From: Takakia lepidozioides
Lineage: Eukaryota; Streptophyta; Takakiopsida; Takakiales; Takakiaceae
Length of the DNA: 64,000 nt
Direction: 5' to 3'
NCBI GenBank assembly: GCA_030704615.1
Contig: CM060734.1
Coordinates: 60,466,042-60,530,041, forward strand
Part shown: positions 10,315-22,080 of the stretch, piece by piece
Layout: every line of letters begins with the position of its first letter
How positions within the stretch are numbered: the stretch's first letter is position 1
Translations under genes and position numbers: made by a program
Notes under the pieces: generated by a model
What the model was told of the DNA's origin: nothing
Seen by the model: only the letters and a program-made list of their open reading frames with translations
Database searches by the model: none

Positions 10315-11363
10315 TCAGTCGGTTTCCTGCCCGAGTGTCCAGCCTAATTGGACGGTGTGTTCAAAGGAGCACGTCAAGCCTAATGGGACTGTGAGTTCAA
10401 AGGAGGAGTCCATCATGTCGCTGCTACACTCATTCGCACCGCTGCCGAACTGGTCCAGTATGCTCGTTGGAGAAGGCAGCGTCTTGCTGGCAGGCTCACA
10501 AATTATGCTGGCAAAGGAGGATCGATCAGTGAGGAAAGGATGCCGCAGCAGTGCAGAGCTGGTCCACCTCTTACTGGGATCCCTTGGAAACACTTATCCA
10601 GGAAATCATGAGCTTCAGGGCTAAGGGAAGCAGGCACTGCAGGAAGTTGACGTGTGGCTCCAATACGGTAGAGAGCTGCCATAGGATTGGAGATATCATT
10701 CCAGGGAGGTCGTCCCGTCGCCATCTCCAATACTGTGCAGCCGAGGGACCAGATATCCGAGGGAGTTCCTTGTTCTACCTGTCTGACCACTTCTGGAGCC
10801 ATCCATAGCGGTGTTCCATCCACTCTTTTCAAGAACGCACTACCTTCAACCTCTCCTTGTCCCACTCTCTTGGCAGATCCAAAGTCTGTGAGCTTGACAA
10901 TCCCGTTCCCAACCAGCACATTCTTCCCCTTGATATCACAGTGGACTATACCTCGGGTGTGCAGGTAGTCGACTCCTTCCAAAATATTGCGCGTGTAGAT
11001 GCGAACCAAATGCTCATCGAGCCCCCCAGTCCCTGCAAACTGCTTCAGTAAGTCCGACAGGCTTCCTCCAGGCATGTACTCCAAGAACACATTCCGCATC
11101 CTCTTTCCATTCTCCTCGCTCCAATCGCTCCCTAGGCAACGAACGATGAACCGAGAATCCAAACTTTGTAACACCTGGATCTCGTTCTCTAGCGCTTTCA
11201 AACAATTGTTGGCACCCGCATCCCTGTCACTCCACTCAATGGACTTGACTGCAAAAATCCCCCCATCATCTCTGTTCAGTGCAAGGCTCACCCTCCCAAA
11301 CGCCCCAACGCCTATCAAACCACCTCTAATCCAAGACCCCACTGGATTCTTGTGGATCTCCAT
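10315..11363 (-). pseudogene. MAPKKK-type Ser/Thr protein kinase, copy 1, one frameshift
   Basis: From the ATG at 11361-11363 the minus strand encodes a kinase domain at the very N-terminus: glycine loop GVGAFG (18-23), lysine FAVK (K40), alpha-C glutamate in LENEIQ, catalytic loop HCDIKGKN (D143, N148), DFG at 160-162 and MAPE near 188-191. The HCD loop, compact intronless form and YLHTRGIVHCDIK segment fit the plant MAPKKK17/18-like group of MEKK kinases, which act in stress MAPK cascades. The frame shifts after DKCFQ near 10582-10586, where copy 2 has one more base and reads on to RDPSKRW. Past the shift the frame stays open to a stop at 10315, giving about 349 residues if whole. One base in a CCTT context could be an assembly error, so it may be functional. 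Confidence 0.8.
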
Positions 11364-12687
11364 GAGATTCGCTCAATTTTCTGACAGAGTGGACAAGCTG
11401 ATTAGAATGTAGATAGAGAGGACCCCTAGAACATGTTGGTGAGCCAAGTGACTAAATTTTGACTAAATTTTGACTAAATTTGGACTTCGGACCTATTTTG
11501 GGCAAAAGTTGTTTTGTTGCAGCTAGGCGCATATATGGAAGGAGGTCCCCCAGTATTTGAGGTGATCCCATAGGCCTTGTAATAGGAGGCCAACCGTAGG
11601 TGAGCACTCCCTGGACGACTGCAAAGGCACACGTCGTTGCAAAGGTACAACACCCCATGAGGCTGGCTTGTTCAATGGCGATAAAACATACAAAGTGTCT
11701 GACAAGTCCTCATACATTTGATGCCAAAACAAAACTCCTTATAAAATTTCCCCTCACAATGGAGTATTTTACTTCTAGAATTGTTCATTTGGGAGGTTGG
11801 TCAGTTGAATGGAAAACTCAAAAAGTGGGCACAGGAAGCTTGCAGGTATGAAATCCAGCGGCCCCACAGAAAGAGGCCTATCGTGTTGAGGAAAGAATCA
11901 ATTGAGCGACCTGAGTGCAATTTTCGTCTGTAGAGTATATGCGATCAATCCCAGCTAAAAACGGCTCACAGGAATCAATAGAGAAGATTGGTGATGAAGG
12001 AAGCAAGGGCCGGATGAACTACTAGGCTGCCAGATTTGCGAGACAATCTAGTCTTCCTCTCGCTCTCGCTTCGACTCCCTCTCGCTCCTTTCTCGTCCCA
12101 TGGACCTCTAGGCCCACATGGACGCCACAAATTTGTCGGTCTCCTCTCCCCATCCCTCAAGGTACATTTCTCTGAAACTCTGATCTGTTTTCCTTTTGGT
12201 CTCGTTGTCTCCCTCACTTGAACCCTTGGTTAGTGTACTGTAAGTATACTGTGCCCCCAAACCTTACTAAAAGTCGTAGAGCCTTGAGATTTACCTTGGA
12301 ACCGGCTGTGCTTGTCTAGTTTCTTAAGGACGGGCAGTTTTTTGGTGTCTGAACTTGAACGATGTGTCAAGAGGGGTAGCACCTACACCAGTATCCTCTG
12401 ACCACAAGCTGCTGCCAGTTGCACATCACCCCTGGAGACAATGTTGACAAATCTTTGTAACTCATATCTAACCACCTGTCCATACCTCGGTCCATACATG
12501 CAGGCCTGGAAGAACTGTGAAATAGACTTCAGAAGGGCTTACTTAGTGCACCGTTTTTGCGGAGTCTCACATCTAGAGCAGCGAGAAAAAATCTCCAAAG
12601 GAGCACATGCAGACGCTTACTTATTCAGGTCCTCAAATAAATTGATCGTGACTAGAGGAAGCAGAAACTGCCTCAGTGGTCATGAAT
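11364..12687. other. Intergenic, weak exon-like signal
   Basis: No clear gene is seen. A TC-rich tract at 12055-12100 precedes an ATG at 12118 that opens 14 codons ending at AAG/GTACATTT, which could be a small first exon on the plus strand; nothing recognisable follows. The repeat CTAAATTTTGA occurs two to three times near 11450-11480 and is one unit shorter in copy 2. Confidence 0.3.
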
Positions 12688-14290
12688 TTATAATTCCGTG
12701 AGCTTTCCCCCCTTCTGTTTGAGCTGATCACGTTCAATCAAGTTCACCTCCTCCAGGCCGTGTACGATGTTTCTTACATTGGCAACGTTTGAGCCTTCGG
12801 GCGCACTGCGATTGCCATCTTGGGGCCGTGCTTTCCCTTCTTTGGGGGAACTTTTGCCATCTTCCTGTTTGTCTGAGCTTTCCTGCGGCACATTCTGTTT
12901 GACATCACCGGGTGCACCTGGAAAAGCAGGGGCTGATGACGAACTCAGGGTGACCGTCAAAGGAGCTCCAGTCGGCAGCTCCAGAAACTGCATGAAGAGC
13001 ACGTTGTTGTGTCTGGCACATCATTGGCACAGCAACGATAGAGATGAGTTTCGTGGTAGTAATCCAGCAGTTCTCAGATACATTTCAAAACAATGTAATG
13101 CATAGAATACTGTTTCCCTCAGTTCCTCCCCTTCCTGAAGGGCATTGCGTGGCTCAGTCATCACTGTACAAAATCGGCCGCCGAGCAGAAGATGTGTATA
13201 TATATATAGACACTTTATCAGGTGCGCATGTTCAAGTTGACACACCTTACGAAAATTTCATCCAGAATTTCCGCACCGAAGTCTTCATCGTCCTTTATAC
13301 GCTCCTGCGCTTGAAGTAGCTGTGCAAGGCCACACCAAGGTCGTGCTCATATTTATGCAGACGTAAGTTATAGCGCCTCAGCACACCACAATACTTAACT
13401 AGTGGCAACAACTCAACTCCAATGTTGAAATTGATGTCCGATGAAGTTAGGAAGAAATTGAACAAGATGAACTTGCCTGCAGGTTCATGCGCGTGTCCGT
13501 AGACTGCAAGTAACCTGTCAGAGTCCCCAATCCCCGGACCATCAAGAGGAGGAAAACCGTCAAAAGCATGTCCGCGTGATCATGCAGTGGACATCCCACA
13601 TCCCAATAGAGTTTCAAAGTATGGATCATTCAGTGATCATTTTACCTGTACATAGTAGACATTCCAATCCCCCGACCGTCAAGAATGTCCATGGATGCAG
13701 AATCCTCCTGGGAATAAAGTTTCAGAATTCATATGGAGTAATATTTGTGTAGCCTCAGTAGTCTAGGTAAATACTGTCAACACAGTATAAGAAGCTGCAT
13801 CGAACTGGGGATCAGTCAATCAGCGTGAATCAAGTACCGTATGCAGAGACCGGCCTGGACACGAAACATGACTCCTTTGTCTACTTCTAACGTAGTATTC
13901 AGACTACGTAATTATTCGCCATGCATGCAACATTTAGATCTATCGTCTTGCCAATATTGTAGATTCTGGCCGGGAAGAGTGGCTCACCTTTGTACGTATT
14001 CCCCCACTTGAGCCTCACGGAGACAAATTTTCCTACACATTCCTCGTATAACCAACTCAGTGGGGGTTTCACCTCAACTCGTTCCAAATTACACTGGCCC
14101 GCCTGCATGCACAAAATTTACATGTCATCAAGCTGGAACTTCTCGATCTGTGACCTAGAAAGCCAACAATGTACGTGCGCTCTACTAATATGTTCACAGA
14201 TTTTTCCAGAATTACCTCCGTATCAAGAGCAAGGATGGCCATGGGATTCTCTCCCACGTTAGGAACAAGATAAGTGTCCGTGGACATGGT
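12688..14290 (-). other. Unidentified multi-exon locus, minus strand, copy 1
   Basis: Several minus-strand segments look exonic but I cannot name one gene. About 14069-14283 reads TMSTDTYLVPNVGENPMAIL. About 13983-14100 reads GKFVSVRLKWGNTYKG and ends at a GT donor, resembling the Sm-F core (GK.V.VKLKWG.EYKG). About 13330-13480 reads FLTSSDINFNIGVELLPLVK. About 13253-13320 reads LLQAQERIKDDEDFGAEIL and ends at GTAAGG. About 12690-13010 reads LPTGAPLTVTLSSSSAP and then a charged low-complexity region. They may be exons of one transcript, or fragments of several genes. The locus is repeated at 57508-59105. The Sm-like match covers only one exon and is weak. Confidence 0.35.
13685..13953. repeat. 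Inverted repeat arm 1 (partner 16825-17070)
   Basis: The roughly 250 bases from the segment GATGCAGAATCCTCCTGGG through the AACGTAGTATTCAGACTACG palindrome to TAGATCTATCGTCTTGCC recur as the reverse complement at 16825-17070, with small differences. The arms are about 2.9 kb apart. Copy 2 of the large duplication has arm 1 only (near 58490-58770). Confidence 0.8.
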
Positions 14291-14565
14291 GACAAGTGAA
14301 ATGAGCGAGTCCCAAAGGGTGAGCGAACAAGTGTGCAGTGCAGGAATGCAGCAGAGTCACTGGCAGGCCTGCCTCACTATCCAACTCGCAAATACACAAA
14401 ACACAAAAGCAACAAACATCGCAGGAGAAATCAAGCTGATTGATCGTCGACAGTCTGACACCGTTAGATCTATATTTGGCGCGTACGCAACGACTGGCGT
14501 TGGATCTGGCGGGTCCTGGATCTGGTCGTGGGTTCAAACTCCAAACCCAAACTGAAAATATATAT

Positions 14566-15465
14566 ACCATGCTTACCTAGCTTATTAGGCACTTCCGCGC
14601 CTAATAATTAATAAAAAAGGAATATATTTAGGCAGACTCGTTTTTATTATTTAGGCACCTCACCTAGGTAAATTCCAAACATTAGGCATGTATTACAGTC
14701 GACCATGGATAAATGTTACCTACTTTTTGTTATGTCACCCTTAATGTGATGATATCTTTGGTCTGTAAACATTTACACTTGAAAATGGCATGACTAGAGC
14801 GTTACTTGATACGTGTTATGAAAATATGGCTCTCCTCTTTGTTAGCACACCTCCATAGTTGCTAGATCTTATGTTGAGCCTTAATATAGTTCGTTGAGAA
14901 AACATTCATCCACTCTTATCAAGGATCTTATCCAAAGGCACCACGTCCATAACAAAATAACATAAGCTTAATGAACAATTGTTTTTTACCTCCCTCAAAA
15001 ACTATTGTTGAGGTAATTGTAGGCATTTTTTATTATTTAAAAAAAAAAGGAAACCTGGGAGCGACTCCTCACAATTCAGGCCCTTGAGGAGGGGGAAAAA
15101 TTAACTCCCTTTCAGATAAGACATTAGGCACACATGTGGGAAACGTCACCACCATACCAACCGTCACGAACAATCCACACACTAGGCAGGGCAGCGGGTT
15201 TTGAACTCTGAACCACCAGGGCGACACACTGTGCACTTACCATCTGAGCTACCAGCTGATGTATTTTTGCCATTTTTTGGACTTTAAATAATATAATTTA
15301 GGCATTTTTTGGACATTTTGGTATTTTTTTCACAGTTTTCGAGCAATTAGGCACTTCTCAGGAGCATTTTTCCAAGTTTTAGGCACATTTTCCAAAAAAG
15401 TTCTAAATTTAATTAGGCACTTGATTTTGAATTAATTATTGCATAATAAGCTAGGTAAGTACGGT
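14566..15465. mobile_element. 900-bp TIR element (non-autonomous DNA transposon)
   Basis: The left end ACCATGCTTACCTAGCTTATTA is mirrored at the right end (reverse complement ACCGTACTTACCTAGCTTATTA), an inverted repeat of about 22 bases with two mismatches. Both ends are flanked by ATATAT, a possible target duplication. Inside, the motif TTAGGCAC and its variants recur many times on both sides of a nested SINE. There is no coding capacity. The superfamily is not assigned. Copy 2 keeps the left end (59395) but is cut at 60165. Confidence 0.7.
15030..15257 (-). mobile_element. SINE (tRNA-derived), nested in TIR element
   Basis: Read on the minus strand, the 5' end is tRNA-like: GGTAGCTCAGATGGTAAGTG (A box) and, about 45 bases on, GAGTTCAAAACC (B box). 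The body then ends near an A/T-rich tract at 15030-15047. Related copies lie at 19625-19815 and 59870-60085, and a more distant one at 16025-16262. Confidence 0.7.
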
Positions 15466-15479
15466 ATATATGACTGCCT

Positions 15480-15640
15480 CCCCAAGAAGCGTAATTTATG
15501 GTGTCTAAATTATGGTGTCTCTTGACCACAAAGGGCTACTGCCTTCCGGTAGGAAGGTGGACACCTTTGTGACACAAATCGGTGGATTGAACCCAAAACC
15601 GCTATGTGCCCATTACCACTGGGCTACAACCTGGTTCTAT
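15480..15640 (-). mobile_element. SINE (second family)
   Basis: The minus strand begins with the tRNA-like sequence TTGTAGCCCAGTGGTAATGG (A box) and has GGGTTCAATCC (B box). A homologous copy is at 40425-40580, sharing the TGGTGTCTCTT and AAGGGCTACTGCC segments. The body differs from the 15030 family. Confidence 0.7.
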
Positions 15641-16024
15641 GTCCAAACCTGAAACAGAGAATGGGTTCAACTGCAAACAGAGGGGCTGCTAGAAGGCGAG
15701 CCCCATTTCCCATGGATGGATTTCATCCATGTTTTATGATCAACAGCTCCCAACTGGACATGAAACGTTGGGACCGCAGCCGCGGATTTGAGAAAAAGCA
15801 AGATAAGTTTTGTTTTTCATGTTCCAAAGTCTCTCAAATGTGCATCTAGTCATGTAGAGTCACCCCCTTACAAAGAAGGTACTTCTCAAATTTTCTGGAA
15901 ACTTAGGGATAGGTGGGCTTCCGACATGATGCTGTGTGAATTTCATGTAAATTGGAGTCCGTTTGGAAAGTATGATAGGAGGTAGGAAGTCTAAGTCAGG
16001 GCCTCTGCATCGGGTTGATTCTTT

Positions 16025-16262
16025 TTTTTAAACATTTTAAAAGGAAATACCCGGGAGCGCCGCTCACAAATCAGGCCCCTTATCAATTATAATGAGAGGA
16101 GAAAATAACCTCCTTCATAATAACCTTGCCATGAGGCACCGAGCACAAGGCTCAGGGACACGGCCCAAGGGAAGGGGGAGTTATACCACACCCGACAAGG
16201 TAGCAGAATTTGTACCCAAAATCACTTGGTGTGCTCTATTCAACTTAGCTACCGACTGGTGG
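16025..16262 (-). mobile_element. SINE copy
   Basis: The minus strand starts near CGGTAGCTAAGTTGAATAG (A-box-like) with TTGGGTACAAATTC (B-box-like). It ends by a T/A-rich tract at 16022-16040. The body shares the GGAAA..CCTGGGAGCG and CAATTCAGGCCCTT landmarks with the copy at 15030, with divergence. Confidence 0.6.
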
Positions 16263-16479
16263 TGGCCTGAATTTCAAGTTGAAACCGGCATGTGATGTAG
16301 CTCCAATCCATAGGGTGGAATAAAGTTGTATGTGAACATAGACAATGTAAGTTAGTAGGGACATATTTCAATAGTTCTTCTTTTCCTTTTTTCTTTCCGA
16401 TAGTTCATTTCTATAAATAGTATGATGATGTGGACAATTGAAAAAGTGACCTTAATTCATGGATCTCTAGTGGTGGGTT

Positions 16480-16830
16480 AGGCCAAGGTTGCTGATTCTG
16501 CCAAAACCTTGAAAACAAAATGATAGAACATTGTCTCATGGATTGCACCTTGGTTGTTTCAGAATGGAGTCTCATTCGGACGTTCTATGGTCTTTGGAAC
16601 TCCGCCACTCCCATGACACATTCTATTCTTATGTTAAATGTCTTTGGGCAGTCCATTTCGAGTCACTGCCCGCGGTGTGGGCGGCCCTGCGCGCCCACAC
16701 TTTGTGGAACCTTTGGAAGTCCAGATGCTCTCGTCTATGATGGTCAATCTCGTTGTGTGAGTATTGTGGTGCATAGAGTTCACTCAGACTTGATGTTTGA
16801 AGTAAGAAAAGCGTGGCCAGGCAAGACGAT
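16480..16830 (+). pseudogene. LINE (non-LTR retrotransposon) ORF2 C-terminal remnant
   Basis: In the plus strand, CQNLENKMIEHCLMDC and then SEWSLIRTFYGLWN match the zinc-binding segment that follows the reverse transcriptase in plant LINEs (C..C..E...EH...DC....W). After a frameshift, AVWAALRAHTLWNLWKSRC matches the downstream tryptophan-rich block. Only the C-terminal part is present, and it is interrupted by a shift and an upstream stop. It abuts the inverted-repeat arm at 16825. Confidence 0.6.
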
Positions 16831-17070
16831 AGATCTAGATGTTGCATGCATGGCGAATAACTACGTAGTCTGAATACTACGTAGAAGTAGACAAAAGAGT
16901 CATGTTTCGTGTCCAGGCTGGTGTCTGCATGGTACTTGATTCACGCTGATTGACTGATCCCCAGTTCGATGCAGCTTCTTATACTGTGTTGACAGCATTT
17001 ACCTAGACTACAATTATTTGATATGAATTTGAAACTTTATGCCCAGGAGGATTCTGCATGGACATTCTAA
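16825..17070. repeat. Inverted repeat arm 2 (partner 13685-13953)
   Basis: This is the reverse complement of the sequence at 13685-13953, including the shared GTCATGTTTCGTGTCCAGGC and GATTGACTGATCCCCAGTTC segments. It lies outside the 15.3-kb duplication, so this copy is independent of it. Confidence 0.8.
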
Positions 17071-17189
17071 AATGTATTGCTTCATTTATGACTTCTCCTT
17101 TGTTCCTTTTTAGTAAAACAACCCTCAAGAGAGAGAGATGACTCCGGCCAAAGCCAACGTAACTAAGAGCCACCTTGCCGTGTGGCTAC

Positions 17190-17370
17190 TGGCCCTGCAA
17201 ACGTGATTAAAAGGCTGAACAGATTGTTTGAGCTGATGAAGGAGGCCGGGTACACTCGCCTTGCATTAGATGATGTGGAGGAGGAGCAAAGGAAATCTGT
17301 ATGCTACCACAGTGAGAGACCAGGTTGTTGGGCTCATCAGTACGCCCGATGGCCACGTGCTATGTGAAAT
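17190..17370 (+). pseudogene. PPR-DYW C-terminal relic
   Basis: A short plus-strand frame reads RLFELMKEAGYTRLALDDVE and then CYHSERPG. This aligns with the region just before and into the DYW deaminase domain of the PPR gene (GPMKEAGYVPDTRFVLHDV, then CHHSEKL). It breaks up after that. It is an isolated fragment without PPR repeats. Confidence 0.6.
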
Positions 17371-17456
17371 ATCTGCTTACCATGCTCACCCCAACCTCCT
17401 CTATAATATGCATTCATGTCATAATAGATCAAAACACCAAATAGTGTCACTATTAA

Positions 17457-18434
17457 CCCTTAAGGGCCTGCCATTGGGCAAATTTCACCCCTAAAAAAAA
17501 AAACCTCTAGTTAGTTAATTGAGGCCACACACCTACCCTGATACATCCAAAAAATTGAACCTTACCAAGTTTATCTTGTCTACCATATACATCTACTTAT
17601 CAAATTGTAGAAAAAATCACCATAAATATTAGTGTTTTAGTGAGAGGGGTTTTTTTTTTGGGATTTTGTAAAGTATAGAATTTGAGCTTTGACCAAACTA
17701 TTTAGGTGATGGGTGGATTTTTCCTGCTCCTATCTCCCAGATAGAAATGTGGTATGTTGTCATAGCCAACTACTCTGGAAGTTTCAAATCAACCAACCTC
17801 TCTTTTTAGGGTCCTTTGTATGTGTTTGAGGTGAGGGCAAAATGTCCTCCATAGCTTACTAAGTCAAAGTGAGCCCTCACAAGAAATCCACTCTTTGATA
17901 AAGTTATTTCACTCAATCGCTCTGGTGAGGGTGTGACATGTAATACAATAGTGAGCCTAGAAAAAAAGAAACTAGATCCAACGGTACAATCTACAAATGT
18001 GGGCCCCCGAGTGGGCAAGTTACTTTCTTGCCCACATGCCTGCAAATTACCTCCTCCGGTAGAGGTTTCGGGCGACTGTTGAAGGGCCACGTAAACTTTC
18101 AACCTCCATGGCGGGTGGACGGGGTGTGTAGTTCACCGCCAGCATGCATATGGCAATTTGACGGCGAACATGTGCCAATTATATCTCGCCACGCAGATGG
18201 TCAACTTTGCGTGGCCCCTTCCCATGCTCCAATATTATGACCCCTGTGTTTTCTAGAAAATTTACAGGGTCAGAGAATTTATTAGAATGTACTGCTTTCA
18301 ATATGAGAAGGTGGGCCATGTTGCCGGACTATTAATTGTAGTTGAAACCATTGAAAAATATTAAAATCTGCGAAAAGTAGAGAAGAAAATGTACTTCCTC
18401 AAAACTTGAATCAGGTCTCTTGGGCCCTTAAGGG
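17457..18434. mobile_element. piggyBac-like non-autonomous element with TTAA duplications
   Basis: TTAA at 17453-17456 is followed by CCCTTAAGGGCC, and the right end is GGGCCCTTAAGGG followed by TTAA at 18435-18438. TTAA target duplications with TIRs starting CCC are the hallmark of piggyBac elements. The 12-base TIR contains the palindrome CCCTTAAGGG. The 978-base interior has no recognisable transposase, so it would be a MITE. Confidence 0.55.
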
Positions 18435-18438
18435 TTAA

Positions 18439-19250
18439 AGGATGAATATGATGGATGATTGGGATGTTTATTTCAATTTGATTTTTATTTTTTTTGGATT
18501 TTTGTTTTGTTTTGTTTTGTTTGCTTTGTTTTTGTTTTGTTAAAGAAACTGGCCGCAGACCCGAATATATTAAAGAGGAAAAAAACAAGGCGTGAGATAC
18601 ACGGAGGCCCTGCCATTGTTTTATTGATATGAAGTGTAACATGTGCCCAAATGGGAACTAAAAACTTCCATGTTCCCATTAAGTCTCGTGGGAACAACCC
18701 ATGATATAAGGTTAAGGTCACTTTGGCCAACTTGATGCGTAGTCCCTACCCTATCGGGCAGGGCCAATAAACCTCTCATGACATCCCATGGAGGCTGAGG
18801 AAGGGGACACCGCCCGTAACTAGAGTATCACAAGGTAGGTCCTAACATAAGTCTATTGGAGGCAGCGAGATTCCTACAGAATCAAATATAGTCTAGGGGA
18901 TGTTCCTCCTACATTTAGAGGGCTCCAAGGAGAGCTGGGCCTTTGATTTGCCCTTGCCAAAGCTGCGCCTGTGCCTCCAATTCACATCACATTCTTCACC
19001 ATCTGGGGGGGAGAGACGGGTGCTAATAGAGCTGCCAGCACGCCGCGAGGGAGTCGTCCCATGCAACATAGAGGTACCGGAGGTTCCGTTGCATAGGATG
19101 CCGCATTTTGCCCAATTGTTGTAAAAGCTAGAGAGTAGTTGCCTTCTCCTTCTCTCTGAAGCTCTGGAAAAAATTACACATAGCGTAAATCATTGGCACC
19201 CCTTCCCAACTCTTCTTCATTCATATCCTTCCTAAAACAGAATCCATCCT
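18439..19250. other. No gene recognised
   Basis: A pyrimidine-rich T/G tract (18480-18545) is followed by sequence with short open frames but no domain I recognise. It may be transposon-derived. Confidence 0.3.
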
Positions 19251-19254
19251 AGGG

Positions 19255-20368
19255 GGGGGTGGTATATCATGGTATATTGATATATATATACCCTGGTGTG
19301 GCAAGTTTAGGTACCCGGATGTATACCCTTATATTAGGGTATATTTTTATGATATACCCTTATCCTTATATTTACCTGCATCAAGACGCTCAATATATCC
19401 TACTTTTCTGAAGGGTATATGTTAAAATGAAGGGTATATAAGGGCTTTTATGTGCCTTCATAGCCTTTATGTGCTAGGTCTTTTCGCTTTTTGTTGTGTT
19501 GTTAGGGAGCCTTGAGCTATAAGAAAGCTCCAATCACAGCTAAAAAAATGCTATATATATATCAATCCTTATATGTCATATAACCCAAACAATACCTCTT
19601 CAGATCTCGCATGTATATATATATAAAAGGAAACATGACAGCCCACAATTTAGGCCCTTGAGGAGGGGAAAGATTAACCCCCTTTCAATTATGGGCCATG
19701 AGACCTACAGGACAATCAACGCCCAGACATACCGTCATGAATAATCCCACACATGGGGCAAGGCAGCGGGTTGGAACCTCGAACCACCAGAGCGACACAC
19801 ACTGTGCACTTACTAGGTCACATGTGCCTCTTTTTTTTTTTTTTTTCTTTTTTTTGGAAAGGGGAGGTAGCCCTTGAGAACTTTATTAAAAATTATTGAA
19901 GGGAAAAAATTAAACCCTTAGATGCCCGTAGGCCGCCTTTTGTTTAATCTCAAACCTTCGAGGAGTCCTCCATCTTGCATTGGAAGTTAACACCAAAATA
20001 TTATGCAATATCTTATCAATTTTCTCTTTTACCATAGATTGTATTTTTTGTGTTTTGTACATATTGAAGAACAAAAAAAAAGAGAGAAAAAAAGAAGAAC
20101 ATAATATATTCTTTAAAACATTGAATTATATATTAATTGAAATAACTATCCATACCCGGAAACTATTCATACCCTCAGGGTATATTTTGGCATATAAATC
20201 CATACCCAGGGTTATATAGAAATCTGAAAAGTTAATTTACCCATACCCGGAGGGTAAATAATTTTTTGAGATTTCAATTTATCCATACCCGGAGGGTAAA
20301 TGATTTGACAAAAATAATTTACTTATACCCTAAGGGTATATTGAAATCAATATACCCGCACAACACTG
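19255..20368. mobile_element. AT-rich palindrome-rich region, possible hAT-like element
   Basis: The motif ATACCCGGAGGGTAAAT and shorter TATACCC/GGGTATA pairs recur, making many small hairpins. The right end reads CCCGCACAACACTG, whose complement CAGTGTTGTGCGGG is hAT-like and resembles CAGTGTTGGGCGGG at 21389. A matching left end is not convincing. Two insertions, a SINE (19625-19815) and a poly-T segment (19828-19856), lie inside. Confidence 0.35.
19625..19815 (-). mobile_element. SINE copy
   Basis: It shares AGGCCCTTGAGGAGGGG, GGCAGCGGGTT and GCGACACAC..TGTGCACTTAC with the copy at 15030-15257. The tRNA-like B box (GGTTCGAGGTTCCAACCC on the minus strand) is present; the A box end is lost. 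Confidence 0.65.
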
Positions 20369-22064
20369 GTATTTACCATCCATTAAAAGTTTTTTTATTT
20401 GAAGGATGATATTTTATGTACTGATGAAAGTCGTTGGGTGGAGATCATCTGCTGCGTTCATGACTTAGGGTGTCGAGGGGTGAGCCGAGGAGCACAAGAG
20501 CGAAGCTGCGGGAGGACTAGTGCTGGCAATGTACTGGAAACCTTGCTACCTTGAGATGGTTAAGTAAGTGGGGGATGAGTAAGTTAAATTAACTAGTGGA
20601 TGAAAAAGTTCATCGTTTTGGACTCACCTAGATTTTGGACTAGATAGAGCTGTCGTAGCTCGTCGAGCTACTGTGCTGCCTCTGCTTCTGGCTAAACTAC
20701 TCATGCGACATCAAGGGGAAGGGGGGCGGTCCCTCTGACAACCCTGTGCCACTCACTATGGATAGGTCTGATGTTGGCGGTGGCTGCAAACCTGTATAGG
20801 AGTAAAGATTAGGATGGGTTATCTCTCAGAATAGGAGGAAGATAGTTACAAGAGCGGGGAGCTCGAGTCATTGTCACTGGAGCAGCCCAAGCGGTGACGG
20901 CGTGCATTAAGATGGAATGCTGAAGGTGGACAGCTCGGTGGAGCGTGATGGGCAAGCGGAAAGATCTCTGATGTGGCACGGGTATTTGAGGTGGTGAGAT
21001 CATGAGGTTTTAGGCTGCTTCTTCTTCTACTCGTGACTGAACTTAGGATATAGAGATGTTTTGGTGGATGACCTTGAGGGAGAAAGGGCTTTGAAAAATG
21101 GAATGAAGACATCTGGAATTCATACCAGACCTGTGGTAGAGAGAAAGTGAGGCAAAAGTCTGTTACTTGGAGTTCTGTATGAAGGAAGATTTAGTATATC
21201 TTGAAATGAAGTAGGTAATTGTATGTGTGTGTGCTTGTGTCTCCTTGGAACAAGCAGAAACAGTGATGCAATGTTGTTGGGATATGTTTTTCAGATACAT
21301 GTAGGCCACCAATAAGGGGAAAGGGGTTTCTCTTGTCATGTGAAGAAACTGTAGCTCACCTGTAGTGTGAATGTGGGATGCAATATTTACCAGTGTTGGG
21401 CGGGTATATGAATTACCCTGATATACCGGGGGGGGGGGGGCATCATGCATACAGTGAGCTTAGAAACATTCATGGTCTGAGGTTTGCAACAGTAGGAAAC
21501 ATGAGGTCTGGCTTAGTTGCTGCTCATTACTAAGGGCGGGCATTTCAGTTCGTGTCATGGTTGAGATCAGTCATATATGCTAGGTCTCTAATGATGAAAC
21601 AGAGCTTTTATGGACCAACAGGATCTGCTCTCTGCTCTGCATTGCATCAGTAGAATCAATTGTATGAATTCATCCATGTGTTTGACCACCTTGGGTCCTC
21701 TTTGGGGGGTTGTTATTCCATATGCAGTTGCGTGCATGCATGCACAAAATCCCTTATTATATATGCATGTGACAAATTTGTATGCACACATTGTAGATTG
21801 TATACAGTGAGTTATATAACATAGAATACGACGTATTTATTGCATATGCAAATGTTACATCATATGTATATAGAAAAATAAATAAATAATCTTAGCTAAC
21901 AAAATCAGTAGTCAATGGTCAGGTTGGCTGGTCATCAACCCAGCCTCACCATAGAAGAAACACTAGTGGTCTTGTTGGTCATCACTCTAGCCTCACCACG
22001 GTTTGATGCATGTGACCCCTAACTCCAAGTAATGCACCACCTTAAACTGAAGAGAATACAAGAT
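20369..22064. other. Intergenic, no gene recognised
   Basis: Short open frames only. A hAT-like end, CAGTGTTGGGCGGGTATA, occurs at 21389, followed by a 12-G run (21429-21440). Confidence 0.4.
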
Positions 22065-22080
22065 CCCTGGCCGAAGTAAT

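Larger units (their letters stand above)
1..15339. repeat. Segmental duplication, copy 1 (left edge outside window)
   Basis: This stretch is repeated in the same orientation at 44986-60165; the first bases of the window match 44986 onward. Gene order is identical and identity is very high by eye, with scattered 1-10 base indels concentrated in the PPR repeats and in homopolymers. The similarity stops after 15339, where copy 1 continues into the rest of a TIR element while copy 2 switches to a transposase gene. The left boundary is not visible because the window begins inside the copy. No long terminal repeats or transposase of its own mark it as one mobile element, so a large duplication is the simplest reading. 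Confidence 0.95.

Noticed and set aside
15213-15257. Functional tRNA genes at A/B-box sequences (also near 15600, 16250, 37650 and 40560)
   Set aside because: Arms do not form full cloverleaves, they recur with the same non-tRNA bodies, and A boxes are followed by SINE-type sequence.
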